A model generated the notes under the pieces. The model saw only the letters and a list, made by a program, of their open reading frames with translations. It made no database searches and was not told where the DNA came from. Shown in pieces: positions 25,387-35,562 of a stretch of 64,000 nt of DNA (position 1 is the stretch's first letter; each line of letters begins with the position of its first letter). The stretch covers positions 13,825 through 77,824 of the forward strand of contig JAEYQK010000057.1 of NCBI GenBank assembly GCA_023410055.1, in the 5' to 3' direction. The position numbers and the translations under genes are program-made. The DNA comes from Acidobacteriota bacterium. Lineage in GTDB: Bacteria > Acidobacteriota > Terriglobia > Terriglobales > Acidobacteriaceae.

Positions 25387-25953
25387 TTACTTGCTGGAGT
25401 TGTGCCCGACGCGCACCATCGCCGGACGAAGCAGGCGATCTTTAAGTTTGTAACCGCGCTGCAGTTCCTGAAAGACATGATTGTCCGGAACTTCGTCGGT
25501 CTCGACCATTTCGATAGCTTCATGCTGGGTCGGATCGAAAGGCTGACCTTGAGACGAGATTTCGGACACGCCGAGCTTCGTCAGCGCGTCGTGGAACTGG
25601 CGGTCGATCAACTCCATGCCGGAGCGGAATGTCTCGCCTGTACCCTCGTGAGCAAGGGCGCGATCGAAGCTGTCAAGGACCGGCAGCAGTGACTTGATCG
25701 CGTTGGTCAGCGCGTAGTCTTTGAATTCCTGCTGCTCACGCTGGGCGCGCTTGCGCGCATTGTCGAACTCGGCCTGCATGCGGGCCATACGTTCGACAAG
25801 AAGGCTCTTCTCGGCGCGAAGACGCTCGACTTCTGCGTTGAGAGATTCCGTTTCGGATCCCTGCGACGGGGCGTTTTCTTCAACTTCCGCGGAGGGAAGC
25901 TCACGCTCCACGTGCAACTCTTGTTCTGTATCTTTGCCGTTTATTTTTGCCAT
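25387..25953 (-). CDS. grpE: Nucleotide exchange factor GrpE
   Basis: 188 residues. Releases ADP from DnaK. An acidic N-terminal tail precedes a long coiled coil (LNAEVERLRAEKSLLVERMA) and the C-terminal beta domain with QGQPFDPTQHEAIEMVETDE and a VLQRGYKLKDRLLRPAMVRV-like end. The gene lies 2 nt after hrcA and directly before dnaJ, the classic class I heat-shock order. dnaK itself is not in the window. Confidence 0.95.
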   Translation of the reverse strand: MAKINGKDTEQELHVERELPSAEVEENAPSQGSETESLNAEVERLRAEKSLLVERMARMQAEFDNARKRAQREQQEFKDYALTNAIKSLLPVLDSFDRALAHEGTGETFRSGMELIDRQFHDALTKLGVSEISSQGQPFDPTQHEAIEMVETDEVPDNHVFQELQRGYKLKDRLLRPAMVRVGHNSSK

Positions 25954-25955
25954 GG

Positions 25956-27008
25956 TTACTGCTTGTCCTGTTCGTTCAGGATTCTATCGAATAGTGTTGC
26001 GATGTAAGAAACCGCGGTGATGGTGTGCTCGTAATCGATGCGGGTAGGGCCGAGAACGGCAAGGGAGCCCATGACTTCGTCGCCTACACGCGCCGGAGCA
26101 CCGATGAGCACGAAATTCTGCAAGTCGGGCGGAGCCTGGTCCAACCCGATTACGACGCGTACCGCTTCCTGCTTCACGTCTAAATAGGCAGAGAGCAGGC
26201 TGGCGATGCGTTCCTTTTCTTCCAAAGCCTTCAAGAGTTGCCGCAGGCGTTGTTTATCCTCTTCGGTCGCGACTAGGTTTGCCGCGCCTTCCATGTAGAC
26301 GACTGCTTCGCTCTGCTCGGTCCCGAGGGCGCCAGTGCGGTAAAGATGCTCGATAGACCGCATCAAGCGATCGTATTCGCTACGCTGCTGCTCAATTTGT
26401 CGGGCGATCTCGGTGCGGAGACGATCCATCGTCCATCCGCGGAAATTCTCGTTGATGTAGCGGGCCGCCATGTCGAGGTCGGTTTGCGAGAGGTCGCGCT
26501 CGACACGGAGAACCCGGTCGCGAACGATGCCAGCCTTGGTGACCACGACTGCGAGTACTTTGTTTTCGGCCAGACGCGAGAAGTAGACGTGATCCAGAGC
26601 GTGGCCGGAGCCAGGTGTGGTGATGGCGACACCTACACCTTGAGTAACAAGTGACAGCACGTGAGAAGTGCGCTCCATGAATTCCTGAACGTCGCTTACG
26701 CCATGGAACGCCTGCTGGATGCGGTTCTCATCTTCGTGAGAAATCTGCGCTCGGCCTGTGAGCTGGTTCACGTAGAACCGATAGGCCTCGGCGGTTGGGA
26801 CGCGGCCCGCAGACGTGTGCGGTTGCTCGAGGTAACCGGCATCCGCGAGATCAGCCATAACGTTGCGAATGGTGGCGGCACTCAGAGCCTCACGGCTGGA
26901 ACGCGAGAGTGTGCGAGAGCCCACCGGCTCGCCCGTCGAGATATAGGTCTCAACAATGGCCGTGAGGATTTCGCGTTCGCGTTGGCCGATATGTGCCGTC
27001 TGCGCCAT
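25956..27008 (-). CDS. hrcA: Heat-inducible transcription repressor HrcA
   Basis: 350 residues. Winged-helix DNA-binding N-terminus (QREREILTAIVETYISTGEP) and the HrcA core domain. HrcA normally binds CIRCE operators of groE/dnaK operons. I saw no CIRCE (TTAGCACTC-N9-GAGTGCTAA) in the 140 nt upstream, so autoregulation by CIRCE is not supported here. ATG at 27008 fits a GAG site seven bases upstream; TTG codons just before are possible. Confidence 0.94.
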   Translation of the reverse strand: MAQTAHIGQREREILTAIVETYISTGEPVGSRTLSRSSREALSAATIRNVMADLADAGYLEQPHTSAGRVPTAEAYRFYVNQLTGRAQISHEDENRIQQAFHGVSDVQEFMERTSHVLSLVTQGVGVAITTPGSGHALDHVYFSRLAENKVLAVVVTKAGIVRDRVLRVERDLSQTDLDMAARYINENFRGWTMDRLRTEIARQIEQQRSEYDRLMRSIEHLYRTGALGTEQSEAVVYMEGAANLVATEEDKQRLRQLLKALEEKERIASLLSAYLDVKQEAVRVVIGLDQAPPDLQNFVLIGAPARVGDEVMGSLAVLGPTRIDYEHTITAVSYIATLFDRILNEQDKQ

Positions 27009-27151
27009 CAACAATCTCTAAGTACCTTTAGATGCAAAAACTTAGGTCAAGATTCGCGGGTAGCTTCTACTTCGATTCTAGGAACGCTGAGGTGAGGTGT
27101 CAAGGTGGCCCAAATGTGCAAGAAACACTTCGATGAATTAAGCTAGTTGGC

Positions 27152-27670
27152 ATGGCTCTTAATGTAGGTTCCGTCGCTCCGGACTTCGAAGTAGAGGCCG
27201 TCTCTGGGTCAGCGCGCCAGAAGATACGGCTGAGTGAAAGGACAAGGAATCGCCATGTCGTGCTCGCCTTCTATCCGGCAAACTGGACACCGGTTTGCTC
27301 GGTGGAAGCCCGCCATCTCAGTGATGCCGTCAGTGAGTTTATGGCTTGCGGCGCCGAAGTTTACGCAATCAGTACCGACCACGTCTACAGCCATATCGCA
27401 TGGCAAGAACACGCCATCGGCAAAATCGATTTTCCCCTTTTGTCTGATTTCTATCCTCACGGCGAAGTGGCCAAGAGCTTCGATGTTCTGCGGACAGGCA
27501 GTCCATTACCGGGAATCCCCGACCGCGCTGCCTTCGTCATCGAGCGTGAAACGAGAAAGATCGTCTTCGCCAAGACATATCATCTCGGCGAACAGCCCGA
27601 CGTAAACGAACTTCTCGAGGCCGTCCGAAGAATTCAGACGGTAAAGCCAATGCAGGCGCACTCCGCCTAA
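27152..27670 (+). CDS. Peroxiredoxin (AhpC/TSA family)
   Basis: 172 residues. Thioredoxin fold with the peroxidatic motif FYPANWTPVCSVE: Cys49, with Thr46 and Pro42 in place. A second Cys at 66 could resolve the sulfenic acid; no C-terminal resolving Cys, so it may be an atypical 2-Cys or 1-Cys enzyme. Reduces H2O2 or organic peroxides in the cytoplasm. Divergent from hrcA. The regulator is not visible. Confidence 0.92.
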   Translation: MALNVGSVAPDFEVEAVSGSARQKIRLSERTRNRHVVLAFYPANWTPVCSVEARHLSDAVSEFMACGAEVYAISTDHVYSHIAWQEHAIGKIDFPLLSDFYPHGEVAKSFDVLRTGSPLPGIPDRAAFVIERETRKIVFAKTYHLGEQPDVNELLEAVRRIQTVKPMQAHSA

Positions 27671-27730
27671 GCCTCCTTCTCTCGCGAGAAAGGGTGTGTT
27701 AGGCGCTATCATGAGTGCTTAGTATTCCGT

Positions 27731-28579
27731 TTACTGAATTTGAATCACGTCTTCCGACGCGCCGGCCTTCAACTCGTTCGTGCGCTCGACCACCCTTCGC
27801 GCAAACTCGAAGAACTCCTTCGCGTGAGGGTCCTGCTCGCCATTGACCGTCACTGGTTTGCCTGAGTCTCCGCCCTTGCGGACGTCCGGATTCAGGTCGA
27901 TCACGCCCAGGAAGGGTACGTCGAACTGCTCGGCCGTGCGCTGGCCGCCACCCTTGGAAAAGATGTCGATCTCTTCGCCACAATGCGGGCACTTGAAGGC
28001 GCTCATGTTCTCGACGATTCCGAGCAGGTCGACTTTGACCTGGCGGAACATTTCTATCGCTTTGCGAGCGTCCTGAAGAGAAACGTCAGATGGCGTGGTG
28101 ACGACGATCGCGCCGGTCAGCGGTACGGTCTGAATCAGCGAAATAGCGACGTCACCAGTTCCAGGCGGCAAGTCGGTAACGAGGAAGTCGAGTTCTCCCC
28201 AGGCTACTTGTTCGAGAAACTGGCGGATCAACTGGTGGAGCATTGGTCCGCGCCAGATGAGTGGCTTGTCGCCGGGGTTAAGGAAGCCCACGGAGATGAC
28301 CTTGAGACCATACTGTTCGAGAGGCTCGATGCGGTTCTCGCCGACTACCTTCGGAGTGGCACTGGTACCTAGCATCAGCGGCACGTTCGGACCGTAGACG
28401 TCCGCGTCGAGCAGGCCCACCTTGTAGCCGAGCTTCGCGAGAGCGATCGCAAGGTTCACGGAGATTGTGGTCTTCCCTACTCCACCTTTACCTGACCCTA
28501 CGGCGATGATTGCGTTGACTCCGGGTATGGGCTGCGGTCCTGCAGGACGCTGTCCGGGTTGATGAACGTGTGAACCCAC
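27731..28579 (-). CDS. mrp: Mrp/NBP35-type Fe-S cluster carrier ATPase
   Basis: 282 residues. Deviant Walker A GSGKGGVGKTTISVNLAIAL, the LVTDLPPGTGDVAISLIQ segment, and the CxxC (FKCPHCGEE) that bridges a 4Fe-4S cluster between monomers. Delivers Fe-S clusters to apoproteins. It lacks the N-terminal DUF59 domain found in some homologues. GTG start with AAGGAG five bases upstream. Stands alone, convergent with the peroxiredoxin gene. Confidence 0.93.
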   Translation of the reverse strand: MGSHVHQPGQRPAGPQPIPGVNAIIAVGSGKGGVGKTTISVNLAIALAKLGYKVGLLDADVYGPNVPLMLGTSATPKVVGENRIEPLEQYGLKVISVGFLNPGDKPLIWRGPMLHQLIRQFLEQVAWGELDFLVTDLPPGTGDVAISLIQTVPLTGAIVVTTPSDVSLQDARKAIEMFRQVKVDLLGIVENMSAFKCPHCGEEIDIFSKGGGQRTAEQFDVPFLGVIDLNPDVRKGGDSGKPVTVNGEQDPHAKEFFEFARRVVERTNELKAGASEDVIQIQ

Positions 28580-28657
28580 TTGGACTCCTTCCAGTGCTTT
28601 CGATGTCGTACGACCGAAGTTTGATTATATCTTTCACCGATAGAGCGCTTTTTAGGG

Positions 28658-28706
28658 TAGGGATTCCTCGTCCCCTTCGACGCGCTCAGGGTCCTCGGAA
28701 TGACAC
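28658..28706. repeat. Dispersed repeat, family B
   Basis: TAGGGATTCCTCGTCCCC ... CCTCGGAATGACAC, a longer variant of the elements at 17591, 20761 and 34393. It lies between mrp and the esterase gene. Confidence 0.7.
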
Positions 28707-28756
28707 ATATGGAGTGCTTGCATCCTTGTTGACGAATCTGCGATCTTGATTGTGCA

Positions 28757-30301
28757 ATGAGAACTCGCCTGCTTCGCTTCGCGCTGATACTCCTGCTTGC
28801 TGTCCCCCTTGCTGCGCAGACACGTACGCCTCATGTGACGTTCCGCGTCTCTCTGGCATCAGAGGCATCTGCTGTGCCCCTCTCTGGCAGGTTGATCGTA
28901 TTCATGTCGTCGAAAGCGAAGGGTGACAAGCTGCTAGCGCCAGAATTCGGCCCCGGTACGCGCGATATCTGGATCACGGCTAAGGAAGTCCACGATCTCA
29001 AACCGGGCGAGTCGGTGGACATTGACCCGGACGAAATGGCTTACCCCGAGAAGTTTGAAAAGGCGACGCCCGGCAATTATCATGCGATGGCGCTGCTCGA
29101 CGTTGATCACAATTTCGTCTACCTGGGACATCTATCGCAAGGCGACCTGACCGGTCGTGACGGAACAGAGGAAGGATTCAATCCGGCACAAGAGCGAGTT
29201 GTAGCACTCACCTTGAAGAAGCAGTTTAAGCAGAAGCCAATCGATCTACCACCTCATGCAGAGCTGCTGGATTTCGTCAGTCCATCGTTGTCTGCGTTCT
29301 GGGATAGGCCGATTCACATGCGCGGCGTGGTCGTGCTGCCGCCCGGATACTCGCCGAAATCCAAGAGCACCTGGCCTACTGTCTACTGGACGCATGGATT
29401 CACGGCCAATCTGGACACGATTGTTCAGTACGTTGCGCCGACGTACTACGCGTCGATGGAGCAGCGACGCTCGCCCGAGATGATCTACGTTCTGTTGGAC
29501 GAGTCTTGTCCGATGGGAACGCATGAGTTCGCAGACTCGGCGAACAATGGGCCGTGGGGACACGCGCTAACGACCGAGCTGATTCCCTACCTCGAAAGCA
29601 AATATCGGATGGACGCGAAGCCATCGGGTCGTCTGCTGAACGGGCACTCGTCAGGCGGATGGGCGGCGTTGTGGCTTCAGGTCACCTATCCCGACGTGTT
29701 CGGCGCGTCGTGGCCCACCGCTCCCGATCCGTCTGATTTCCGGAGCTTCATGGGGCCAAACCTGACAATGAATCCTCCGCAGAATATGTATCGACGTCCT
29801 GATGGGAGACCGTGGATGTTGGTTCGAAGCGGGAAGAAAGATACCGAGTCGATGGAAGACTTCGCTAAACAGGAGCAGGTGCTCGGGGCCTACGGTGGCC
29901 AGATGTCATCGTTCGAGGCTGTTTTCAGCCCGCGAGGACCAGATGGGCGCCCGATGCAGTTGTTTGATCGGAAGACGGGAGACGTCAACCCAGCAGTCGA
30001 GAAGGCGTGGGAGAAGTACGATATCGCGAGAATCCTGCGCGAGAACTGGTCAACGCTTGGGCCGAAGCTCAATGGCAAGATTCACCTGATCGTCGGAACC
30101 GAAGACACATTTCACCTTGAAGAATCGGCGCACCTGCTGGAAGAAACCGTGAAGCAACTCGGCGGAAAATGGGACTTCCGCTATTTGCCGGGACGCAACC
30201 ACATGGATCTTTACCGTGGCGGGCTGGCCGATCAGATCGCGGTTGAGATGTACAAGGTTGCGAGGCCGGGAACGTTCTTCCAGTCGAGCATGACTAGGTA
30301 G
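28757..30301 (+). CDS. Secreted esterase, alpha/beta-hydrolase (esterase-D like)
   Basis: 514 residues. Signal peptide MRTRLLRFALILLLAVPLAA. An N-terminal beta region of about 180 residues precedes a putative-esterase domain with the nucleophile elbow LLNGHSSGGWAALW, and the likely catalytic His in YLPGRNHMDLYRGG. It probably hydrolyses an ester outside the cytoplasm; the substrate is unknown. Monocistronic and convergent with the next gene. Confidence 0.85.
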   Translation: MRTRLLRFALILLLAVPLAAQTRTPHVTFRVSLASEASAVPLSGRLIVFMSSKAKGDKLLAPEFGPGTRDIWITAKEVHDLKPGESVDIDPDEMAYPEKFEKATPGNYHAMALLDVDHNFVYLGHLSQGDLTGRDGTEEGFNPAQERVVALTLKKQFKQKPIDLPPHAELLDFVSPSLSAFWDRPIHMRGVVVLPPGYSPKSKSTWPTVYWTHGFTANLDTIVQYVAPTYYASMEQRRSPEMIYVLLDESCPMGTHEFADSANNGPWGHALTTELIPYLESKYRMDAKPSGRLLNGHSSGGWAALWLQVTYPDVFGASWPTAPDPSDFRSFMGPNLTMNPPQNMYRRPDGRPWMLVRSGKKDTESMEDFAKQEQVLGAYGGQMSSFEAVFSPRGPDGRPMQLFDRKTGDVNPAVEKAWEKYDIARILRENWSTLGPKLNGKIHLIVGTEDTFHLEESAHLLEETVKQLGGKWDFRYLPGRNHMDLYRGGLADQIAVEMYKVARPGTFFQSSMTR

Positions 30302-30335
30302 TGGAACGAAGTTGCCGTCGAGACGCACCGACTAT

Positions 30336-31130
30336 TCATTGGACTGGAGTACACTTCACCTCACCGGGAACAGCCTTGACCGATGGTCGTGGGAAGAGTC
30401 CCACCACGACGGGATATGCTATGGCGGAGGGACAGCTTATTTGTGCAGGTGGAATGCCCTCATCACCCACAGTCCATTCTTTTCCTCCTTCTCGGCGATA
30501 GCCCGTGCATTTCGGCACTGGCGCGACCGCCAATCCGTACCGCCGTGTGAACTTGCTCCAGCAACTCTTTCCGTCCTTGGGTATGGAGCAATCTCCGCCA
30601 ACCACACGTAGATACTTCAGTGACACACCTTCATTCGTAGTGGGCACGAACTCCAGATGGTCATTCCACCAAGCTGAATCCTCGAATACCTTCTTCCCAG
30701 TATTCAGATCCAGAACGCGGAAAGGCATTCCGGCATTACTATCGCCATCTGCTGCCTCCAAAAACAGAAGCGATCCCTTCACGCCTTCGAAACTCCACCA
30801 CTCCTTTGCCATGAATCGTTCTGTTGAAGAATGCGCCCGGCGACATGCGGGCGCGTTTTCGTTTGCGAAAGGTGTGACCGTGACCCAGCGCGTACCTTTC
30901 ATGCCTGGGTCGTTCAGTTCCTTGATCATGAAATCGCGATAGTAAAAACAGGAGAGTTGAATCTGCACGGGATTGTTCGGCATGAGATAGCGAGAATGTC
31001 CCAGATTGACGACAATCTTGCGAATGGGCTTGTCGAAGGATTCCGGTGGCGAGTCAGAAGCCGAAGTGGAGTCTCCCAGCAGGACGATCGCACTAAGCAG
31101 CGCAACAACAGCTTTCTTTAGTGTTGTCAT
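30336..31130 (-). CDS. Secreted protein of unknown function (264 residues)
   Basis: Signal peptide TTLKKAVVALLSAIVLLGDS with probable cleavage at TSA-SDS. The mature protein has several cysteines (LSCFYYRD, NENAPACRR, GGDCSIPKDGKSCWSK, PKCTGYRR, EVKCTPVQ), probably disulfide-bonded. ATG at 31130 is chosen as the signal peptide start; the frame upstream is low-complexity and runs into a dispersed repeat. Family not recognised. Confidence 0.65.
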   Translation of the reverse strand: MTTLKKAVVALLSAIVLLGDSTSASDSPPESFDKPIRKIVVNLGHSRYLMPNNPVQIQLSCFYYRDFMIKELNDPGMKGTRWVTVTPFANENAPACRRAHSSTERFMAKEWWSFEGVKGSLLFLEAADGDSNAGMPFRVLDLNTGKKVFEDSAWWNDHLEFVPTTNEGVSLKYLRVVGGDCSIPKDGKSCWSKFTRRYGLAVAPVPKCTGYRREGGKEWTVGDEGIPPAQISCPSAIAYPVVVGLFPRPSVKAVPGEVKCTPVQ

Positions 31131-31236
31131 TCGTATTCGCTTCCGTACGCAGCGCCAGTGTACCACCTGCAACTCTTCCAAACGGCGCGGACGGACCCGC
31201 ACGTCCCGCCGGGGCGGCGGCGCGCTTGATGATGCT

Positions 31237-31287
31237 GCCGGACTGGAGTCCGGCGCTACAATAAGGCGCGGACTCCTCGTCCGCGCC
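31237..31287. repeat. Dispersed double-hairpin repeat, family C, copy 2
   Basis: GCCGGACTGGAGTCCGGC (31237-31254) plus GCTACA, then GGCGCGGAC-N5-GTCCGCGCC (31265-31287). The first half is the same as at 20848. Confidence 0.7.
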
Positions 31288-31289
31288 CA

Positions 31290-31327
31290 GATCACCCGAT
31301 CACGAAATCATCCGATCATCCGATATC
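31290..31327. repeat. Short tandem repeat (GATCAYCC type)
   Basis: Imperfect 7-9 bp units GATCACCC, GATCACGAA, ATCATCC, GATCATCC abutting the cydB stop. Confidence 0.6.
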
Positions 31328-32377
31328 TCAGTACCCGTGACCCGCGCCATCTCCCAACTGCACCTTCCCTTTGAACATGCGATAGACGAAGACGAAGTAG
31401 CCGAGGGCCAGGGTTATGCCGATCGCCCACCAAACTAGGCCAATGGTCAGGCCGTAGTGGGGTGCTGCGGTGTTGTGGATAGTCAGGCTGTAAGCGGGAT
31501 TCCCAGCGGCGGGCAGAACATTCGGATAAACGCCAACTACCGCGCCTACTAGCATGAAGGTGATATAGACGGCTGAAGATACAAAGGCGGCCTTTTCGTT
31601 GCCTTTCATGTGAAAGGTGAACAACGCAGCCAGGCTCGCAAACACCACAACGGGTATAGCGAGTGCGATCGGGTACTCCTTGTAGTTTGTCAGCAGCGCA
31701 GGATTGACCTTGATCGTCAGCATAAGGCTGACGAACGTAAGGATCAGAACCGCCGGCCAGACGAAGCTGGCGGCTCTTCGAGCACGCGCGTTGATCTCGC
31801 CTTCCGTCTTGGTGGCGATGTACAGTGCTCCGTGCATGGTCAGAACGGCAAGTGCGATCACGCCGGCCATCACTGTGTACCAGTCGAGAATGCCGGGGTT
31901 CGGACCGACACGCCAGTTGGTCCAGAGCGGCTCGAAGAAGTAGCCATCGGGGCCGAGAGGCACGCCGCGGATGACGTTACCCAGCGCGGCACCATAAAAG
32001 ATCGCCAACAAGATGCTGGCAGCTGAGAAAACGAAATCAAAGAAGCTGCGCCAAACAGGGCCGTCGAGGTGGCTGCGCAGTTCGATGCCGAGTCCGCGGC
32101 CCATGAGCAGCCACAGCACCATCATCAGTGGCAGATAGAATCCGCTGAAGGCTGAGGCGTAAAGCAGTGGGAAGGCGAAGTAGAGCGTCCCGCCGGCGGC
32201 GAGCAGCCAGACCTCGTTACCGTCCCACACGGGGCCGATGGCGCGAAGGTTGATGCGGCGTTCCTCGTCGGTGCGTGCAACGAAGAGGTGGATGATGCCT
32301 GCGCCAATGTCAAAGCCGTCGAGCACGACGTAGGCGGCGATCATTACTGCAACGATCCAGAACCAAACGGTCGGCAT
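31328..32377 (-). CDS. cydB: Cytochrome bd ubiquinol oxidase subunit II
   Basis: 349 residues with about nine hydrophobic helices. The N-terminal VLDGFDIGAGIIHLF and the following WDGNEVWLLAAGG are diagnostic of CydB. With CydA it forms the high-affinity quinol oxidase of the inner membrane used at low oxygen. Starts 2 nt after the cydA stop. No CydX-like small subunit was found downstream; a tandem repeat abuts the stop. Confidence 0.95.
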   Translation of the reverse strand: MPTVWFWIVAVMIAAYVVLDGFDIGAGIIHLFVARTDEERRINLRAIGPVWDGNEVWLLAAGGTLYFAFPLLYASAFSGFYLPLMMVLWLLMGRGLGIELRSHLDGPVWRSFFDFVFSAASILLAIFYGAALGNVIRGVPLGPDGYFFEPLWTNWRVGPNPGILDWYTVMAGVIALAVLTMHGALYIATKTEGEINARARRAASFVWPAVLILTFVSLMLTIKVNPALLTNYKEYPIALAIPVVVFASLAALFTFHMKGNEKAAFVSSAVYITFMLVGAVVGVYPNVLPAAGNPAYSLTIHNTAAPHYGLTIGLVWWAIGITLALGYFVFVYRMFKGKVQLGDGAGHGY

Positions 32378-32379
32378 GG

Positions 32380-33753
<1,374 letters not shown>

Positions 33754-33770
33754 AAGACACCTTTCAGTGT

Positions 33771-34256
33771 TTACGTTGAACTGGCATTTGTTTCACCGGA
33801 TGCGAGTCCGGCTGGATTTATGAGGCCGTTGTTAACAACCGAAACAGTTGAAACCGTTCTTTTTGCTAAATCCGCAAGCGAGGCCCGCTTGAGCACCGCC
33901 GTCATTGCCGCCTGAGCCTCGGCCCATACAGAGTGAGCTGGACAAGAACTGTGGCGCTCGCAAGGTTCGCCGGGCATCAGGCAAAAGTTGAGTTGGATCG
34001 GGCCTTCGATGGCCTCGACCACGTCCAAGAGCGAAACTTGATCGGGCGGACAGGTCAACTCGAAACCGCCATCTACGCCGCGTCTTGAGGCAACGAGCCG
34101 TGCGCGAACGAGGGCTTGCAGGACTTTAGACATGAAGCTCTCGGGAACCGCTGTCGCTTCGGCAAGTGCCGCACGCTGGACACGGGCCGCAGGTGGCAAC
34201 CCTGCCAGGTGGATCATGACTCTAACAGCGTAATCAGCAGCACGGGTTAATTGCAT
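33771..34256 (-). CDS. Rrf2-family transcriptional regulator with Fe-S cysteines
   Basis: 161 residues. Winged helix (QLTRAADYAVRVMIHLAGLP, then VPESFMSKVLQAL) and three cysteines C92, C99, C105 in FCLMPGEPCERHSSCPAHSV, the Fe-S ligand pattern of NsrR/IscR-like members. Such proteins sense NO, O2 or Fe-S status. Being first in an operon with cydAB, it probably controls bd oxidase and itself. A perfect inverted repeat at 34275-34299 lies just upstream. ATG at 34256 is chosen since it gives the family N-terminus MQLTRAADYA. Confidence 0.9.
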   Translation of the reverse strand: MQLTRAADYAVRVMIHLAGLPPAARVQRAALAEATAVPESFMSKVLQALVRARLVASRRGVDGGFELTCPPDQVSLLDVVEAIEGPIQLNFCLMPGEPCERHSSCPAHSVWAEAQAAMTAVLKRASLADLAKRTVSTVSVVNNGLINPAGLASGETNASST

Positions 34257-34274
34257 GGTATTGGACAAGTTTAC

Positions 34275-34299
34275 ATTGTGGATTCTTTTTGTCCACAAT
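34275..34299 (-). promoter_or_regulatory. Inverted-repeat operator upstream of rrf2-cydAB
   Basis: ATTGTGGA-N9-TCCACAAT, a perfect 8-bp inverted repeat with a 9-nt spacer, 18 nt upstream of the regulator's ATG. Spacing of the arms (two half-sites about 17 bp apart) suits a dimeric winged-helix protein. It probably overlaps the promoter. Confidence 0.65.
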
Positions 34300-34392
34300 T
34301 GGCGTTATGGTGCGCCTGCTGGAAGGTTGCTTCAGTGATGCGTGTCACAGGAGAAGGTGACGAGTTGTAATCCTGCGGCTTCGTGGCAGTTA

Positions 34393-34430
34393 TAGGGATT
34401 CCTCGTCGCTCCGCTCCTCGGAATGACAAG
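34393..34430. repeat. Dispersed repeat, family B
   Basis: TAGGGATTCCTCGTCGCTCC then GCTCCTCGGAATGACAAG; matches the elements at 17591, 20761 and 28658. Confidence 0.7.
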
Positions 34431-34437
34431 TCCTGTG

Positions 34438-34944
34438 CTAGCTACCGCTTTGAGCTTTCTTGCGATCGGCATTGGCGCGGCGCGCTTCCCTGCGGCGGCC
34501 CGCGTCTTCGTAGCGGCGCTTCTCTTCGGCAGTTTCGGGAATAACTGGTGCTATCGGAACGCGATTGCCGTGCTCGTCGATAGCAACGAAGGTCAGGTAG
34601 GCAGAGCTAACATGACGATGACTTTCTTCGCGGAAGTTCTCGACCCAAACCTTGACGCCGACTTCCATTGAAGTGTTGAAGACGCGATTGACAGATGAAC
34701 GCAAGACCACCAGGTCGCCGACGTGGCCGGGCGTCAGGAAGTCCAGATGATCAACCGAAGCTGTAACGAGATACCGGCGCGAATGACGATGGCCCGCCAG
34801 CGCTCCGGCGAGGTCGATCCAGTGCATCAGGCGTCCACCGAGCAACGAGCCTAGGGGGTTGGCATCGTTGGGCAGCACTATCTCATTCATTTCTGACTGG
34901 GATTCGCGTACGGGACGTGGCTTCAGCAGGTCGTTCTCTGTCAT
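34438..34944 (-). CDS. Acyl-CoA thioesterase (hotdog fold, YciA type)
   Basis: 168 residues. One hotdog domain with VLPNDANPLGSLLGGRLMHW, the segment containing the Asn/Asp that activates water in this family, and VDHLDFLTPGHVGDLVVLRS. Hydrolyses acyl-CoA to fatty acid and CoA. The C-terminal 30 residues are basic and probably disordered (EKRRYEDAGRRREARRANAD). It follows the Cys-rich gene by 55 nt on the same strand. Confidence 0.9.
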   Translation of the reverse strand: MTENDLLKPRPVRESQSEMNEIVLPNDANPLGSLLGGRLMHWIDLAGALAGHRHSRRYLVTASVDHLDFLTPGHVGDLVVLRSSVNRVFNTSMEVGVKVWVENFREESHRHVSSAYLTFVAIDEHGNRVPIAPVIPETAEEKRRYEDAGRRREARRANADRKKAQSGS

Positions 34945-34999
34945 GTGCCGTTCAACTTTCGTTTTAGTTTTGCCTTAGCGTCCTTCGCGTTGAATGCTT

Positions 35000-35398
35000 C
35001 TAAGCGCGTCGCGAGAAGAACGCTTCCAGGTAGCACTCCGCCATTCTTTGCAATCGCGGATCGCTGTGCTGCTTGGCCCAAGTATTTTGATGACGGTCGA
35101 ACTCCAAAGTACCGCAATCTGCCGGACGATAATTCAGTTCGCAGGCGTAGCGAAGCGTCACCTTGCTGTCGGAGGAAGCGGCGACGACGAAACGGACGGC
35201 GTCGGCGTGCCTCTCGGGTGGAAGATGATTGCACTTGGGGTATCCCAGATTGCAGTGGTCGCGGAGGTCAAGATCGCTGGGCATATGCTGTGCCGCCGAA
35301 CACTTCCCTTTCCAAGGCGCGCCGAGTGGTAGACGCGCTGGATGGGGATGGGACGAGTTGTCCATCTTTTCGGTTGGAATGAAAAAGGGGCAAGCCAT
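35000..35398 (-). CDS. Conserved Cys-rich protein, function unknown (132 residues)
   Basis: Starts MACPFFIPTEKMDN and contains HPARLPLGAPWKGKCSA, then DHCNLGYPKCNHLPPERHAD; five cysteines in the first half plus YACELNYRPADCG. The MACPFF(M/I)PTEK...HPARLPLG...LCNLGYA.C pattern is one I associate with a small acidobacterial protein family without known role. The cysteines could bind metal or an Fe-S cluster. Likely co-transcribed with the thioesterase. Confidence 0.75.
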   Translation of the reverse strand: MACPFFIPTEKMDNSSHPHPARLPLGAPWKGKCSAAQHMPSDLDLRDHCNLGYPKCNHLPPERHADAVRFVVAASSDSKVTLRYACELNYRPADCGTLEFDRHQNTWAKQHSDPRLQRMAECYLEAFFSRRA

Positions 35399-35411
35399 AA
35401 CACCTCGTATA

Positions 35412-35490
35412 GCCCTGAAGGGCTCACCTCAGCGGCTGAAGCCGCCTTGCGGGAATCGCTTGTGGCACGGCTGAAGCCGTGCCCTTCCCG
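35412..35490. repeat. Dispersed palindromic repeat, family A, copy 2
   Basis: GCCCTGAAGGGC, GCGGCTGAAGCCGC, GGCACGGCTGAAGCCGTGCC in series, ending CCTTCCCG as in copy 1 at 4450-4530. It lies between divergent genes. Confidence 0.75.
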
Positions 35491-35562
35491 AACACGAACA
35501 GCAGATCAGTCATTCTAGCAGTCGGCTTGCGCTCTGGAACAGGAAGCGGCGACACTATAGTT

